From Bufo bufo (lineage: Eukaryota; Chordata; Amphibia; Anura; Bufonidae): a DNA stretch of 64,000 bases. Numbering within the stretch: position 1 is the stretch's first letter; each line of letters opens with the position of its first letter. The notes beneath the pieces are model-generated. The model was not told the DNA's origin. It searched no databases and was given only the letters and a program-made list of their open reading frames with translations. The stretch lies in NCBI RefSeq assembly GCF_905171765.1, contig NC_053390.1:508265444-508329443 (forward strand). The letters run 5' to 3'. Both the position numbers and the translations under genes were made by a program. Below, piece after piece: positions 1 to 11,196 of this stretch.

Positions 1-346
1 ACAGAAGAGAAGCCGGCTGCGCGATCAAGTGGATTAAGGCGAGTTTAATTATTTATTTATTTATTTTAACCCCTCCAGCGCTGTTTTACTATGCATTCTG
101 TATTCAGAATGCTATTACTTTCCCTTATAACCATGTTATAATAGAAAATAATACAATCTACAGAACACCGATCCCAAGCCCGAACTTCTGTGAAGAAGTT
201 CGGGTTTGGGTACCAAACATGCGCGATTTTTCTCACGCGCGTGCAAAACGCATTACAATGTTTTGTACTCGCGCGGAAAAATCGTGCATGTTCCTGCAAC
301 GCACCCGCACCTTTTCCCGCAATGCCCGTGTGAAACCAGCCTTAGG
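1..346. repeat. MITE family A, partial copy
   Basis: Noncoding repeat whose right end reads as the inverted terminus CACACGGGC (seen as GCCCGTGTGAAACCAGCC before TTA). The same family occurs at 29239-29449 plus 38801-39507 and at 44139-44993. Shared internal blocks include a short palindrome around GAACTTCTGTGAAGAAGTTC and the TTCCCTTATAACCATG motif. The left end lies outside the window. The superfamily is not certain. Confidence 0.7.
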
Positions 347-377
347 GAAAAAAAAATAATGAACCCACTTTGAGTGC

Positions 378-725
378 TTAAAGGGAACCTGTCACCTGGA
401 TTTTGGGTATAGAGCTGAGGACATGGGCTGCTAGTTGGCCGCTAGCACATCCGCAATACCCAGTCCCCATAGCTTAGTGTGCTTTTATTGTGTAACACAT
501 GCAAATTAACCTGAGATGAGTCAGAGCTTGAAAATATGACTCTTCTCTGGTCACACAAGTAAGATATGACTCTTATGTTAATTTTCATATGTATCAAATC
601 GGTTTTTTTACACAATAAAAGCACACAGAGCTATGGGGACTGGGTATTGCGGATGTGCTAGCGGCCATCTAGCAACCCATGTCCTCAGCTCTATACCGCA
701 AATCCCGGTGACAGGTTCCCTTTAA
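378..725. repeat. Foldback MITE with TTAA ends (family B)
   Basis: Both ends read TTAAAGGGAACCTGTCACC inward, and the arms are complementary over most of the roughly 350 bp. It encodes no protein. TTAA flanks are typical of piggyBac- or Kolobok-mobilised nonautonomous elements. Its right TTAA is also the left TTAA of the next element. Confidence 0.8.
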
Positions 726-1188
726 AGGGGACCTGTCACCTCTCCTGACATGCCTGGTTTAATAGCTTCATGCATCCCCCATGTAATAACAATTCTGGAA
801 CATCTATTCTTATGGCTCTATGTTCTGCCATTCCTTTATTATTTCTACTAGAAGTTATGAATTAATCGCTGTCAGTCAGCAGTAAGGGTACAGAGGGGTG
901 TTAACCAGTTGGGGGGGTGTACCTGCACAGACTCACTCTATCAGTCAGTGCTGCCATTGTAAGACTGTGCAGGTACCCCCCCCCCCCCCACCCCACCCCA
1001 ACTGGTTACCACCCCTCTGTACCCTTATTGCAGACTGCTAGCAATTCATTCATAACTTCTAGTAGAAATAATAAAGAAACATCCCAACATAGAGTTATAA
1101 GAATAGATGTCCTTTATTTTTTATTACATGAGAAATGCATGCAGCCATTAAAACAGGCATGTCAGAAGTGGTGACAGGTCCTCTTTAA
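722..1188. repeat. Foldback MITE with TTAA ends, second member
   Basis: It starts TTAAAGGGGACCTGTCACC and ends with the complement GGTGACAGGTCCTCTTTAA. Inner arms carry long G-rich and C-rich complementary runs around 900-1020 that would form a hairpin. It has no coding capacity; the small frames here are chance translations of the arms. Confidence 0.8.
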
Positions 1189-2147
1189 GGATCAGGCTTT
1201 GATTCTCCTGTAATGACGCTGTTGACCTTCTTGTTTGCAGTTGTTCTGTATGATTTACACTTAATTCATTCCTCAGAGGCAGACAACAGCAAACGCATCC
1301 AAACACAAGAGCATTTGGGCTTTGGCCATCTAGCAGCACCTTCAAAAATGTTTGACTTGTGTGTAAGCTTTTTCTGAAAACACTGTCGGAGTGCTGCTTC
1401 TACGTGTTTTTACTGTGTCAGACGGTTGAAGGAGATTATGTAAGGTTTACGTCTGGTCCACTTTAGTACTACAATACTTGTGAAAGCTGGCCTTATAATA
1501 GATACACCAATATTACTCCACATCTTCTTTCCATTACTGCATAACTGATGGTAGATAACAGTCTGCAACGCGGTCACGTGCCCACTCCTTTCAAAACCAC
1601 ATCTCCTTTCCAGCCTCCTTCTAGTGGCTCTGGGGTTACATATTACAATTACATACTACAAAAACAACAAAAAAAGGCTCACAGAAGCCAGACAAAAAAA
1701 AATTACCCTTTGAATTGTATAGGGCTGAAGGTCCATGAAAACGGACAAAATCTGTCCTATTTAAAGCCCGTTAAAAAAAAAAAAAAAGAAAAAGAAACAG
1801 CATCAACAGAATCCCAAACGGCAATGATAATGGTAATAAACGCAAGGCGGTCCTTAAAAACCGTCCATCACACAGCGTTGTGCGAATGTACCCTAAAGGA
1901 TCTGCGGGTAGGCATCACTGTAGGCTACCCTTTCTACATTGTTGCATAGTAGAATAGAATGAATTGTTTTTGCAGCACCACAATACACACTACCACCATT
2001 AAAGCCCCCGAATGAAAACCCAGCCTCATCCCCAGTCTTTCAAGAGCAATTACTTTTCAAATGATACATTCACATAGCCACTAAAGGTAGATTCATCACC
2101 GCTCATTTTCCGTTCTTCTGATCTGTCACAAAAAAAAAAAATACTCC
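1189..2147. other. Intron 1 of MFSD12, no gene seen
   Basis: Low-complexity, A-rich stretches (for example near 1660-1800) and otherwise unique-looking sequence. A 133-codon open frame at 1548-1949 crosses poly-A runs and resembles nothing I recognise. I treat the stretch as intronic because MFSD12 exon 1 lies to its right on the minus strand. Confidence 0.5.
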
Positions 2148-2149
2148 TT

Positions 2150-2783
2150 TAGGCCTCTAGCACACGACCGTATGTATTTTGCGGTCCTCAAAAAATACAG
2201 ATGACGTCCGTATGCATTCCGTATTTTGCAGAACGGAAAAGCTGGACCCTAATAGAACAGTCCTATCCTTGTCCGTAATGCGGACAATAATAGAACATGT
2301 TCTATTTTTTTGCGGAACGGAAATACGGACATGCGGAAACGGAATGCACACTGAGTAACTTCCGTTTTTTTTGCCGACCCATTGAAATTAATAGTTCCGC
2401 ATACAGTCTGCAAAAAAAAATAAAAAATTTGAACGGACATGGAAAGAAAATAAGTTTGTGTGCATGAGCCCTTATTTTGAGCATCCATTACGCTCAATTA
2501 GGCCTCATGCGCGGAATGGGCCACCTACGGTTGTGTGCATGAGACAAACTGATTTTCCATCTGATATCCATTATTTTAGACAGAAAAAAGTACTTTGCGG
2601 AGTACTCTCAGATGCAAATTGCTAAAACATATGTAAAATGAGCATAACTGAGCATTACGGAGAAGGATAGTACTGTTCTATTAGGGGACAGCTGTTTCGT
2701 TCTGCAAAATACGGAATGCACACGGATGTCATCTGTATTTTTTGCAGACCACAAAATACATCCGGTCGTGTGCATGAGGCCTA
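2150..2783. repeat. Two tandem MITEs of family C
   Basis: Copy 1 (about 2150-2475) and copy 2 (about 2499-2783) each begin TTAGGCCTC and end with a complement of the GCACACGACCG terminus. The same family is inserted in piggyBac at 16431-16692. TTA/TAA flanks fit PIF/Harbinger-type mobilisation, but this is inference. Confidence 0.7.
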
Positions 2784-3033
2784 AAGAATTCTTTTTTTTT
2801 TGTTCTTCTGACGATGACGGTGATGTGAAGCTAGCCTAAATGCTAATTTTTTACCAGCCAAGTTGAATTTGTTTAACACTATTTCATTTACCATATGATG
2901 TACTGAAAGCTAGGAAAAACATCCAATTCCACCATTGCTATTTTGGTTTTGAAGCATCTCTTGTGCGCTAAAACTGCAGGTCGCTAAGATTATTGCAATG
3001 CCAAATTAATATAGTTTATCATGCTTTACTACT
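2784..3033. other. Intronic spacer, no feature seen
   Basis: AT-rich sequence between two MITEs, with no open frame or repeat that I can recognise. Confidence 0.4.
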
Positions 3034-3630
3034 TTAAAGAGGACCTTTCATCAGTTTAGCCCTAGTCTAATTATGGTCTTACCTTATAGGGCGGCTCCCA
3101 CTGATGCCATGGCACAATTTTTTTTCTACAGAACCCCCCGTTCATCCGCTGTTGGCCCTGTATATTTTGGTGCCTTATATTATAATGAGGTGACTCGGTT
3201 ATACTAGGCGGAGACTTGGGAGTGGTTATCTTCTCCCTGGCTGTGAGCACATCCAATCAGAGCGCCCCGCTCTTAGCCAGGGAGAATGAGATTAAGTTCT
3301 TGCGAGAATTGCGAGAACTTGAGAGTGTACACATCCGGAGCGATTCTCGAGAGAACTTGAGCTCATTCTCCCTCGCTAAGAGTGGGGCGCTGTGATTGGA
3401 TGCACTCACAGCCAGGGAGAAGATAACCGCGCCCAGGGAAAATACAAGTCTCCGCCTAGTATAACCGAGTCGCCTCATTATAATATAAGGCGCCAAAATA
3501 TACAGGGCCAACGGAGGACGAACGGGGGGGTTCTTTAGAAAAGAAAAAGTGCCATGGCATCAGTGGGGGCTGCCCTATAAGGTAGGATAATAATTAGACT
3601 AGAGCTAGCCTGATGAAACGTCCTCTTTAA
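3034..3630. repeat. Foldback MITE, TTAAAGAGGACC family
   Basis: TTAAAGAGGACCTTTCATCAG at the left and its complement at the right (CTGATGAAACGTCCTCTTTAA), with TTAA at both ends and long complementary arms. A related element at 62161 is split by a Tc1 transposon. Confidence 0.8.
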
Positions 3631-4313
3631 AGGGCTTCTGTCATCAGAAATAACGTTATATAGCTGGCTGACATTAGTGATGTGCTAATGTCAGCAGTAC
3701 GTAACAGTATGCTTTATAACTCCCTGCCTGCCGCCGTTCTCCTAAAATAAAGACGTTTAAAATATGCTAATGAGTCTCTAGGTGCTACTGGGACGTTGCT
3801 TCAGCACCTAGAGACTCAGTCTACGCACCCTTTGACACGCTCAGGTCCCATTGATTGACTGTCGAGTTCTCCTCATCGTCACGTAAATCCCGTCCCGTTT
3901 AGTATTCTGCGCAGGCGCAGTGAGTGAAGGACGCGCTCCTGGTGCCGGCTTCCTTCCTTCGGTGCAGGCACAGTGTGGAAGCCGGCACCAGGAGCGCGTC
4001 CTTCACTCACTGCGCCTGCGCAGAATACTAAACGGGACGAAGCAGGTGCGGGATTTACGGGACACTGGGGAGAACTCAAAAGTCAATTAACTGGACCTGG
4101 GCGTGCCAAAGAGTGAGTAGACGGAGCCTCTAGGTGCTGAAGCAACGCCCCAATAGCACCTAGAGGCTCATTAGCATATTATACAAGTCTTTATTTTAGG
4201 AGAACGGCGGCAGGCAGGCAGTAATAAATCATACTGTTATGTAGTGCTGACATTAGCACATCGCTCATGTCAGTCAGCTACATAACGTTATTTCTGATGA
4301 CAGAAACCCTTTA
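3627..4313. repeat. Foldback MITE with GC-rich palindromic core
   Basis: It shares the TTAA at 3627-3630 with the previous element. Ends are TTAAAGGGCTTCTGTCATCAG and its complement. A core of about 150 bp around 3890-4045 is a near-perfect inverted repeat with GCGCAGGCGCAG in both arms. It has no coding capacity. Confidence 0.8.
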
Positions 4314-4677
4314 CATAGATACCATTGTGGCGAGCTGACAATATAACTGCAATGTGGGCATTTTGATTTTGTTCTTCACTATGGCAATCCCTGTGCAGGA
4401 TAAAATCTTTACTTCAGACATTTACTCCAATTCTGTTTAATATTTTATTGCTTATTTTAGATGTAAAATAACGAAGGGGAGGATAACTTCGGAATCATTT
4501 TTTTTTATGTTTTAAAAGCTTTTTAAACTTTTATTTTTAGTCCTCCTAAGAGGCTTAACCGATTCCCGGGGTCCATCCACCACCAATCGCTGCTCCCATA
4601 ACAGTGAATGGGAACGCACCCCGCACGCACGGCCCCTGCTCTCATTCATTTCTATGAGGCAGATGGAAATAGCTGAG
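4314..4677. other. Intronic spacer, no feature seen
   Basis: Unique-looking intronic sequence with a T-run near 4500. No gene or repeat is recognised. Confidence 0.4.
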
Positions 4678-5063
4678 CCAGCTAAATGTACAGATATCAG
4701 AGCCTGTATAATAAGTGATAGGGAATACACCTGGCTAAATGTACAGATATCAGAGCTTATATAATAAGTGATAGGGAATACACCTGGCTAAATGTACAGA
4801 TATCAGAGCCTAAATAATAAGTGATAGGGAATACACCTGGCTGAATATACAGATATCAGAGCCTAAATAATAAGTGATAGGGAATACACCTGGCTAAATG
4901 TACAGATATCAGAGCCTGTATAATAAGTGATAGGGAATACACCTGGCTGAATGTACAGATATCAGAGCCTATATAATAAGTGATAGGGAATACACCTGGC
5001 TGAATGTACAGATATCAGAGCCTATATAATAAGTGATAGGGAATACACATGGCTGAATGTACA
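4678..5063 (+). repeat. 53-bp minisatellite, forward arm
   Basis: About seven head-to-tail copies of a 53-bp unit containing CAGATATCAGAGCCT and GTGATAGGGAATACACCTGG. The unit length was counted between successive CTGGCTAAATG starts at 4731 and 4784. It lies in MFSD12 intron 1. Confidence 0.9.
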
Positions 5064-5968
5064 GCCAGGTGTATTCCCTATCACTTATTATCTAGGCTCT
5101 GATATCTGTACATTCAGCATTGTATCTTCCCCATCACTTATTATATAGGCTCTGATATCTGTATATTCAGCATTGTATCTTCCCTATCACTTATTATACA
5201 GGCTTTGATATCTGTATATTCAGCATTGTATCTTCCCCATCACTTATTATACAGGCTTTGATATCTGTACATTCAGCATTGTATCTTCCCTGTCACTTAT
5301 TATATAGGCTCTGATATCTGTACATTCAGCATTGTATCTTCCCCATCACTTACTATACAGGCTCTGATATCTGTATATTCAGCATTGTATCTTTCCTATC
5401 ACTTATTATATAGGCTCTGATATCTGTACATTCAGCATTGTATCTTCCCCATCACTTACTATACAGGCTCTGATATCTGTATATTCAGCATTGTATCTTC
5501 CCCATCACTTATTATACAGGCTCTGATATCTGTATATTCAGCATTGTATCTTCCCCATCACTTACTATACAGGCTCTGATATCTGTATATTCAGCATTGT
5601 ATCTTCCCCATCACTTATTATACAGGCTCTGATATCTGTATATTCAGCATTGTATCTTCCCCATCACTTACTATACAGGCTCTGATATCTGTATATTCAG
5701 CATTGTATCTTCCCCATCACTTATTATACAGGCTCTGATATCTGTATATTCAGCATTGTATCTTCCCCATCACTTACTATACAGGCTCTGATATCTGTAT
5801 ATTCAGCATTGTATCTTCCCCATCACTTATTATATAGGCTTTGATATCTGTACATTCAGCATTGTATCTTCCCCATCACTTATTATATAGGCTTTGATAT
5901 CTGTACATTCAGCATTGTATCTTCCCCATCACTTATTATATAGGCTCTGATATCTGTACATTCAGCCC
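5064..5968 (-). repeat. 53-bp minisatellite, inverted arm
   Basis: About 17 copies of the same 53-bp unit in reverse orientation (AGGCTCTGATATCTGTA...CATTGTATCTTCCCCATCAC). The array switches orientation at about 5062, so the two arms face each other and can form a hairpin. Confidence 0.9.
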
Positions 5969-6060
5969 CATTCACAAACCATGTGGAATTTCAGGATTAT
6001 TGCTCAACATCCTTCCCATGGGTCACATCACCATCAGCCTATGATATTTCCCGTACGTAC

Positions 6061-6328
6061 CGATTAGATGGCAGGATTTCCTGCGCCCGTAAGACCGAAA
6101 GCCAGCGTGTCGATCCGATTCATACCCTACAAGCGGGGTAGAGATGCCATCCGCTATCTGCCCAACCAGCAGGAGGAGCCCGGCGTAAAATGAGTCGAAT
6201 CCCAGCACTGAGTGAAAGTAGACTAGGAAATAGGTGAACCACATGGAGGCGCAGAGGTCATTCAGGTAATGCCCAGTGGCATAGCTGAGCTTCTGGCACA
6301 GGTGCAGGGTGGGTGCAGGGTCTGCCAT
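6061..6328 (-). CDS. mfsd12: MFSD12, first coding exon
   Basis: Major facilitator superfamily protein 12, a 12-TM transporter of lysosomes and melanosomes needed for cystine import and normal pigmentation in mammals. The exon encodes about 89 residues. The N-terminus is short and hydrophilic; the [18 protein letters not shown] block is highly typical of the family. TM1 is about residues 27-45 and TM2 about 48-68, followed by the loop with [13 protein letters not shown] that matches the MFS loop motif between TM2 and TM3. The ATG at 6328 has A at -3 and G at +4. The exon ends at 6061 with a good donor, G then GTACGT (6060-6055), in the phase expected after HLIG. No later exon is found at 1-6060, so intron 1 runs off the window. 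One oddity is Cys at residue 85, where I recall Trp in mammals. Confidence 0.92.
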
Positions 6329-6860
6329 CCTCAGCTGCGATAAGGACTGTCCGGGACAAAGCTACAGCATCTGGTAAGTGGTCTTATCACACAGTCCTGC
6401 TCTGATCAGCCGGAGCCGGCCATGGCACCCCCCGCAGTCAGAACGTAGATGCTGTCAGGCGACTAGAAGTGGCACCGATCATCTCCAGCCTGCTGCACTA
6501 CCACTCCGCGGTAAATTCCAGGTATGGAGCCCAGGTTGTGCCCAGGAGACTGACAGCTCACGCACCAATCAGGAGAGCGCTGGAGGCCGAGACCGGTTAC
6601 TCCCACCCCCTCATCCAGACGTGTGACACTCCCAGTTAACCCCTTCCTCCACAGAATGTAGTCACTGCCCAGCTGTTTGGATAAAGACTAAACACTATGC
6701 TACGTCAGGACTTCCTGACGGCACAATATCACGTGACATCCATAGGTCACGTGGGTCGGCAGCCGACTCGCTCTGCTATCATAGGCAGTTAGGCACTAGC
6801 TGACTCTTTGCTCCGCAGCGTCTGTACTGTAGCACTGAGAGGGGAGAGAGTCTGACAGTG
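6329..6860 (-). promoter_or_regulatory. MFSD12 5' UTR and promoter side
   Basis: Unique, fairly CpG-containing sequence between the MFSD12 start codon and the minisatellite. No TATA box is evident at the expected place and the transcription start cannot be set from sequence. An open frame at 6378-6626 on the plus strand has no recognisable product and is treated as chance. Confidence 0.5.
6729..6754. promoter_or_regulatory. Two CACGTG E-boxes (MITF/TFE-type)
   Basis: TCACGTGA at 6729-6736 is the palindromic M-box/CLEAR core, and TCACGTGG follows at 6747-6754, 18 bp away centre to centre. MITF and TFEB/TFE3 bind such sites in melanosome and lysosome genes. They lie about 400 bp upstream of the MFSD12 start codon. 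The sites are seen directly; their function is inferred. Confidence 0.65.
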
Positions 6861-6904
6861 CTAGAGAGGTGGCTGTGACTACTGGGAAGGGGCTGAGAAT
6901 TGTA

Positions 6905-8220
6905 TGTAAGGGGGGGATTCTGTGCGAGGCTATATACTGGAGGGGGGCTGCTGTGCGAGGCTATATACTGGAGGGGGGCTGCTGTGCGAGGCTATATACT
7001 GGAGGGGGGCTGCTGTGTGAGGCTATATACTGGAGGGGGCTGCTGTGCGAGGCTATATACTGGAGGGGGCTGCTGTGCGAGGCTATATACTGGAGGGGGG
7101 CTGCTGTGTGAGGCTATATACTGGGGGGGGGGCTGCTGTGTGAGGCTATATACTGGAGGGGGCTGCTGTGCGAGGCTATATACTGGGGGGCTGCTGTGCG
7201 AGGCTATATACTGGAGGGGGCTGCTGTGCGAGATTATATACTGGAAGGGGGCTGCTGTGCGATGCTATATACTGGAGGGGGGCTGCTGTGCGAGGCTATA
7301 TACTGGGGGGGGGGGGGCTGTGCGAGGCTATATACTGGAGGGGGCTGCTGTGCGAGGCTATATACTGGGGGGGGCTGCTGTGCAAGGCTATATACTGGGG
7401 GGCTGCTGTGCGAGGCTATATACTGGAGGGGGGCTGCTGTGCGAGGCTATATACTGGAGGGGGGCTGCTGTGTGAGGCTATATACTGGAGGGGGCTGCTG
7501 TGCGAGATTATATACTGGAGGGGGGCTGCTGTGCGAGGCTATATACTGGAGGGGGGCTGCTGTGCGAGGCTATATACTGGAGGGGGGCTGCTGTGCGAGA
7601 TTATATACTGGAGGGGGGCTGCTGTGCGAGGCTATATACTGGAGGGGGGGCTGCTGTGCGAGGCTATATACTGGAGGGGGGCTGCTGTGTGAGGCTATAT
7701 ACTGGGGGGGGCTGCTGTGCGAGGCTATATACTGGAGGGGGGCTGCTGTGCGAGGCTATATACTGGAGGGGGCTGCTGTGCGAGATTATATACTGGAGGG
7801 GGGCTGCTGTGCGAGGCTATATACTGGGGGGGCTGCTGTGCGAGGCTATATACTGGGGGGGCTGCTGTGCGAGGCTATATACTGGAGGGGGCTGCTGTGT
7901 GAGGCTATATACTGGAGGGAGCTGCTGTGCGAGGCTATATACTGGAGGGGGCTGCTGGGTGAGGCTATATACTGGAGGGGGCTGCTGTGCGAGGCTATAT
8001 ACTGGAGGGGGGCTGCTGTGCGAGGCTATATACTGGGGGGGCTGCTGTGCGAGGCTATATACTGGAGGGGTGCTTCTGGGTGAGATTATATACTGGAGGG
8101 GGGCTGCTGTGCGAGGCTATATACTGGAGGGGGGCTGCTGTGCGAGGCTATATACTGGAGGGGGGCTGCTGTGCGAGGCTATATACTGGGGGGGGGGGCT
8201 GCTGTGCGAGGCTATATACT
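6905..8220 (+). repeat. About 28-bp G-rich minisatellite, forward arm
   Basis: Over 40 copies of a unit of about 27-30 bp: CTGCTGTGCGAGGCTATATA then CTGGAGGGGG, with variable G-runs. Open frames of up to 295 codons arise because the unit lacks stops. They are not genes: the repeat reads through in all three frames with the same short peptide motif. It starts about 45 bp past the likely MFSD12 promoter. Confidence 0.95.
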
Positions 8221-9605
8221 GAATCATCAGCACTATCTACTGTACGGATGATAACCAATTAGAACACACAGTGGTACAACATGAAAGGCATTTTCAAGAA
8301 ATTTTGGCCCACTTTAAAATCGGATGTTGACTTGGAGAAAGTATTGACACCTACTCCCATGTTTGTGGCCAAACGTAGTAGGAATCGTAAGGATATCCTA
8401 GTGAGGAGCCATTACATACCACCAAGATCTGGCTTTATATTTGAGTCTAAGGGCCCCAAATGGGGATCCATATCGTGTGGACACTGTACAACTTGTAGGG
8501 CCATCGTCAAAACTAACACATTTGAGGATTCCTCTAATAGAGTGAGTTACAACATTGTGCACTTTATCAATTGTAGTACCACAGGCGTTATATATCATGC
8601 CACATGTCCATGTGGCTTGATATATATCGGTATGACGACCCGTGAACTACGGATTCGCATACAGGAACATCAGAAGGACATCCGGGCGGCAGCCAAAATA
8701 GGGGATGAAGATAGGGACAAACTTTTAAAGTTAAAACCGATTGCCAGACATTTTCGTCAGAAACATAACAACTGCTGGCAGGACCTAAAATTCAGGGGGA
8801 TAGACAAGATCTCCCTGGGTGTGCGGGGTGGAAATCTGTTTAGACGGTTGGAGCAGATTGAAAGCAAGTGGGTTGTGAAATTGAATACGCAAGTGCCACA
8901 TGGCTTAAATGACAAGATTCCATTTGCCTCGTTTCTGTAGGTTGCAGCATCATCCTTGAATTGTGGTGTTTTAAACAGTTTAACCAATAAAGACGTATTG
9001 TATTTTAATATTTTCCAGCCGGAGTATTATGGTCATGGTTGCTTGATAGCTACTAATGTGTTTTCTTTTTATCTCAATATGTAGGGTATATGTTCATTGG
9101 GCCATGGAACATGAATATTGGAAGTCCATTCTTCCTATGAGACTATCATCAATACCAGCCTTATGTGGGACTCGTGATAGATATAATAACACTAATTAAT
9201 TTATGTAATTACACATTTTCTGGATATAACACACATTTGCCCCCTTTGTTTTGGTATTTGCTATCACTTATTTGTTGATGTGTTGGGGGGTGGGGATGGA
9301 TGTGCTGGCTGTTGGGGACATGCATCCCTATTCCCACAGATCTCCGAATATACTTATATAGATTCTATATATATTTTTTCTTTAATTTTTCTCACTTGCA
9401 TTTTTGTTTAATTTTTACACATTTGGATTGAGCTGGACTTTTATTATGTGTTCAGCATAATGGCACACCAACTGATGAAGGTGTGAATTCACTGTTTAAC
9501 AATGTATTGTCATCTTGAGAAGAACAAAATAATGTATTGTCATCTTAAGAAGAACAAAATAATTTGGATATAATTTGCACTGCACATTATGTTACCACAT
9601 ACACA
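8221..9605 (+). mobile_element. 5'-truncated Penelope-like element
   Basis: Non-minisatellite sequence interrupting the array. It holds the C-terminal endonuclease part of a Penelope-like polyprotein and about 650 bp of 3' noncoding sequence. The reverse transcriptase core is absent. Near 9503-9560 a 30-bp block (AATGTATTGTCATCTT...) is tandemly duplicated. The right boundary is set by the adjoining Rex1 3' end. Confidence 0.7.
8281..8940 (+). pseudogene. Penelope-like GIY-YIG endonuclease domain, C-terminal fragment
   Basis: A 219-codon frame. Residues about 105-140 hold the GIY-YIG signature as TGVIYHATCPCGLIYIGMTT, followed by an R..I..H block; the CxxC before it and the KRSRN..DILV block are typical of Penelope-like elements. 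The family protein has an RT domain upstream, which is missing. Sequence before the ATG carries a matching reading in another frame (TTYCTDDNQLEH is in-phase only after a one-base shift), so the ATG is not a native start and the piece is a truncated, frameshifted relic. It once served as target-nicking endonuclease in retrotransposition. Confidence 0.82.
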
Positions 9606-9608
9606 TAT

Positions 9609-11195
9609 AAGATAAGATGCCTTTATTGTCACTGTACAATACAATGTAATACAATGTACAATACAATGAAATGTTGTTTGGAGCAATCCTAGAGGCCATG
9701 GACAGAGGAACAAGAACTGACATTTAAACTAAAGCATTACACTAGAAAAACAAAACAAAACATTGCACTAGAAAGCATTACTATTCCCAGTTCACAGCAT
9801 ATATATAGCAAGAGCAAAGTAGGAAGTGCTTATGAGTATATATACACACTGATCAGACACCACTGCAGACAAGAGATCATCATGGGTTCACGAATGCAGC
9901 AGTCACTTTCAGTCTGTGGTAGTTTCTATCCTAGGAAGGGGCAATAATCTCCGAGCATTTAGGAGACTGATTGCTTTGGGGTAAAAGCTGTTCTTCAGCC
10001 TAGTGGTGCGGGCATGTAGGGCTGTAAAAATTGACTAGCAGCTGTTTTGGGAGTTGTGCTTTCTTCAGACGCCTCAGAAAATAAAGCCTCTGAAGGCCTT
10101 TTTTGGTAATTTCTGTTGTGTTTTTTATCCATGACAGGTCCTGACTAATATGAACTCCCAAGAATCTGAAACTTTGATCTATCTCCACGTTTCCACCATT
10201 AATGCTAATGGAATGGTGTCCATTTTGTTTCTTCTTCGTAAAATCCAGAATTAGCTCCTTTGTTTTCTTGGTATTGAGTATGAGGTTGTTGTTCTTACTC
10301 CACCTCTCTAGGTTCTCAACATCTTTCCTATAGGCTGTTTCATCATTGTTGGAAATTAGGCCTATCACGGTCGTGTCATCTGCAAATTTTATAATGGTAT
10401 TGGTATTGTGAATAGGTTTACAGTCATTTGTGAAGAGGGAGTAAAGGAGAGGGCTCAACACATAGCCTTGCGGTACCCCAGTGTTTAGTGTTAAGGATGA
10501 AGAGAAGAATCCAGTATCCAGTTGCACAGGTGTGAGCTGTGACCCAAGTTGTTCAGTTTCGTTGCCAACTTGTTGGGAGGGATGGTGTTAAAGGCGGAGC
10601 TGTAATCAATGAACAGCATCCGCACATAGCTGTCTCTCTGCTCCAGGTGTGACAGCGCAGTGTGAAGGGTAAGTGAGACGGCATCCTCAGTTGACCTATG
10701 TGCTCTGTAAGCAAACGGGTATTGGTCTATGGAGGTGCAGATCTTGCTCTTCATGTGTCTGAGGACAAGTTGTTCAAAGCACTTCATAGCAATAGGAGTG
10801 AGAGCCACCGGGCGATAATCACTTAAGGTCTTCACCCCTGCCTGTTTTGGAATTGGGACAATTGTGGAGGACTTCAGGCAAGTGGGGACAATGGCCTGCT
10901 CTAGTGTGCTGTCAAACATACTGGTAAACACTGTTTTCAGCTGTTTAGCACAATTTTTTAGGACTTTTCCAGGAACTTCATCAGGGCCAGCTGCTTTGTG
11001 GGGATTAATGTGGTTTAAGGCCCATTCTACCTCATGTGCTCTCAGCATCAGGGAACATGATGGAGCCTCTTGCTGGGCTAATTTGATGATAGGCAGCTCA
11101 TTGTCTTTGTCAAATCGTGCAAAAAAATAATTTAGGTCATCAGGAGAGAAAGAATTTCCGGTGTTGATAGAACAGGTGTTGCTCTTATAATTTGT
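9609..11195 (-). mobile_element. Rex1/Babar-type LINE, 5'-truncated
   Basis: A minus-strand non-LTR element. The 3' end is at about 9609, next to the CTTTATTGTCACTGTACAAT tail motif that I associate with Rex1-type LINEs. About 400 bp of 3' UTR precede the RT remnants, and the 5' end is cut at about 11195 where the minisatellite resumes. It adjoins the Penelope-like fragment with no minisatellite unit between them. Confidence 0.75.
10000..11150 (-). pseudogene. Rex1-type reverse transcriptase, frameshifted
   Basis: Two overlapping frames (10491-11048 and 10000-10527) cover fingers, palm and thumb of the RT. The first holds AAGPDEVPGKVLK, YRPVALTPIAMKCFEQLVL and LFIDYSSAFNTI (motif A). The second holds NTGVPQG.VLSPLLYS (motif B) and FADDTTVI (motif C, a FADD variant), then FRFLGVHI. 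Between them roughly 40 bp seem to be missing and the frame changes, so no full enzyme is made. The endonuclease domain expected at the N-terminus is absent. Babar/Rex1 assignment rests on the RT blocks. Confidence 0.85.
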
Positions 11196-11196
11196 A

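Noticed and set aside
1548..1949. 133-codon intronic frame
   Set aside because: It runs through poly-A stretches giving Lys-rich low-complexity sequence, with no homology that I can recognise.
4678..5968. CRISPR-like regular repeats
   Set aside because: Units are contiguous 53-bp tandem copies with no unique spacers, and the context is a vertebrate intron.
6900..8262. Open frames of 60-295 codons encoding RGYILEGAAV-type repeats
   Set aside because: The 28-bp unit lacks stops, so all three frames stay open. Unit length varies freely by one or two bases (G-runs), which would break any coding frame.
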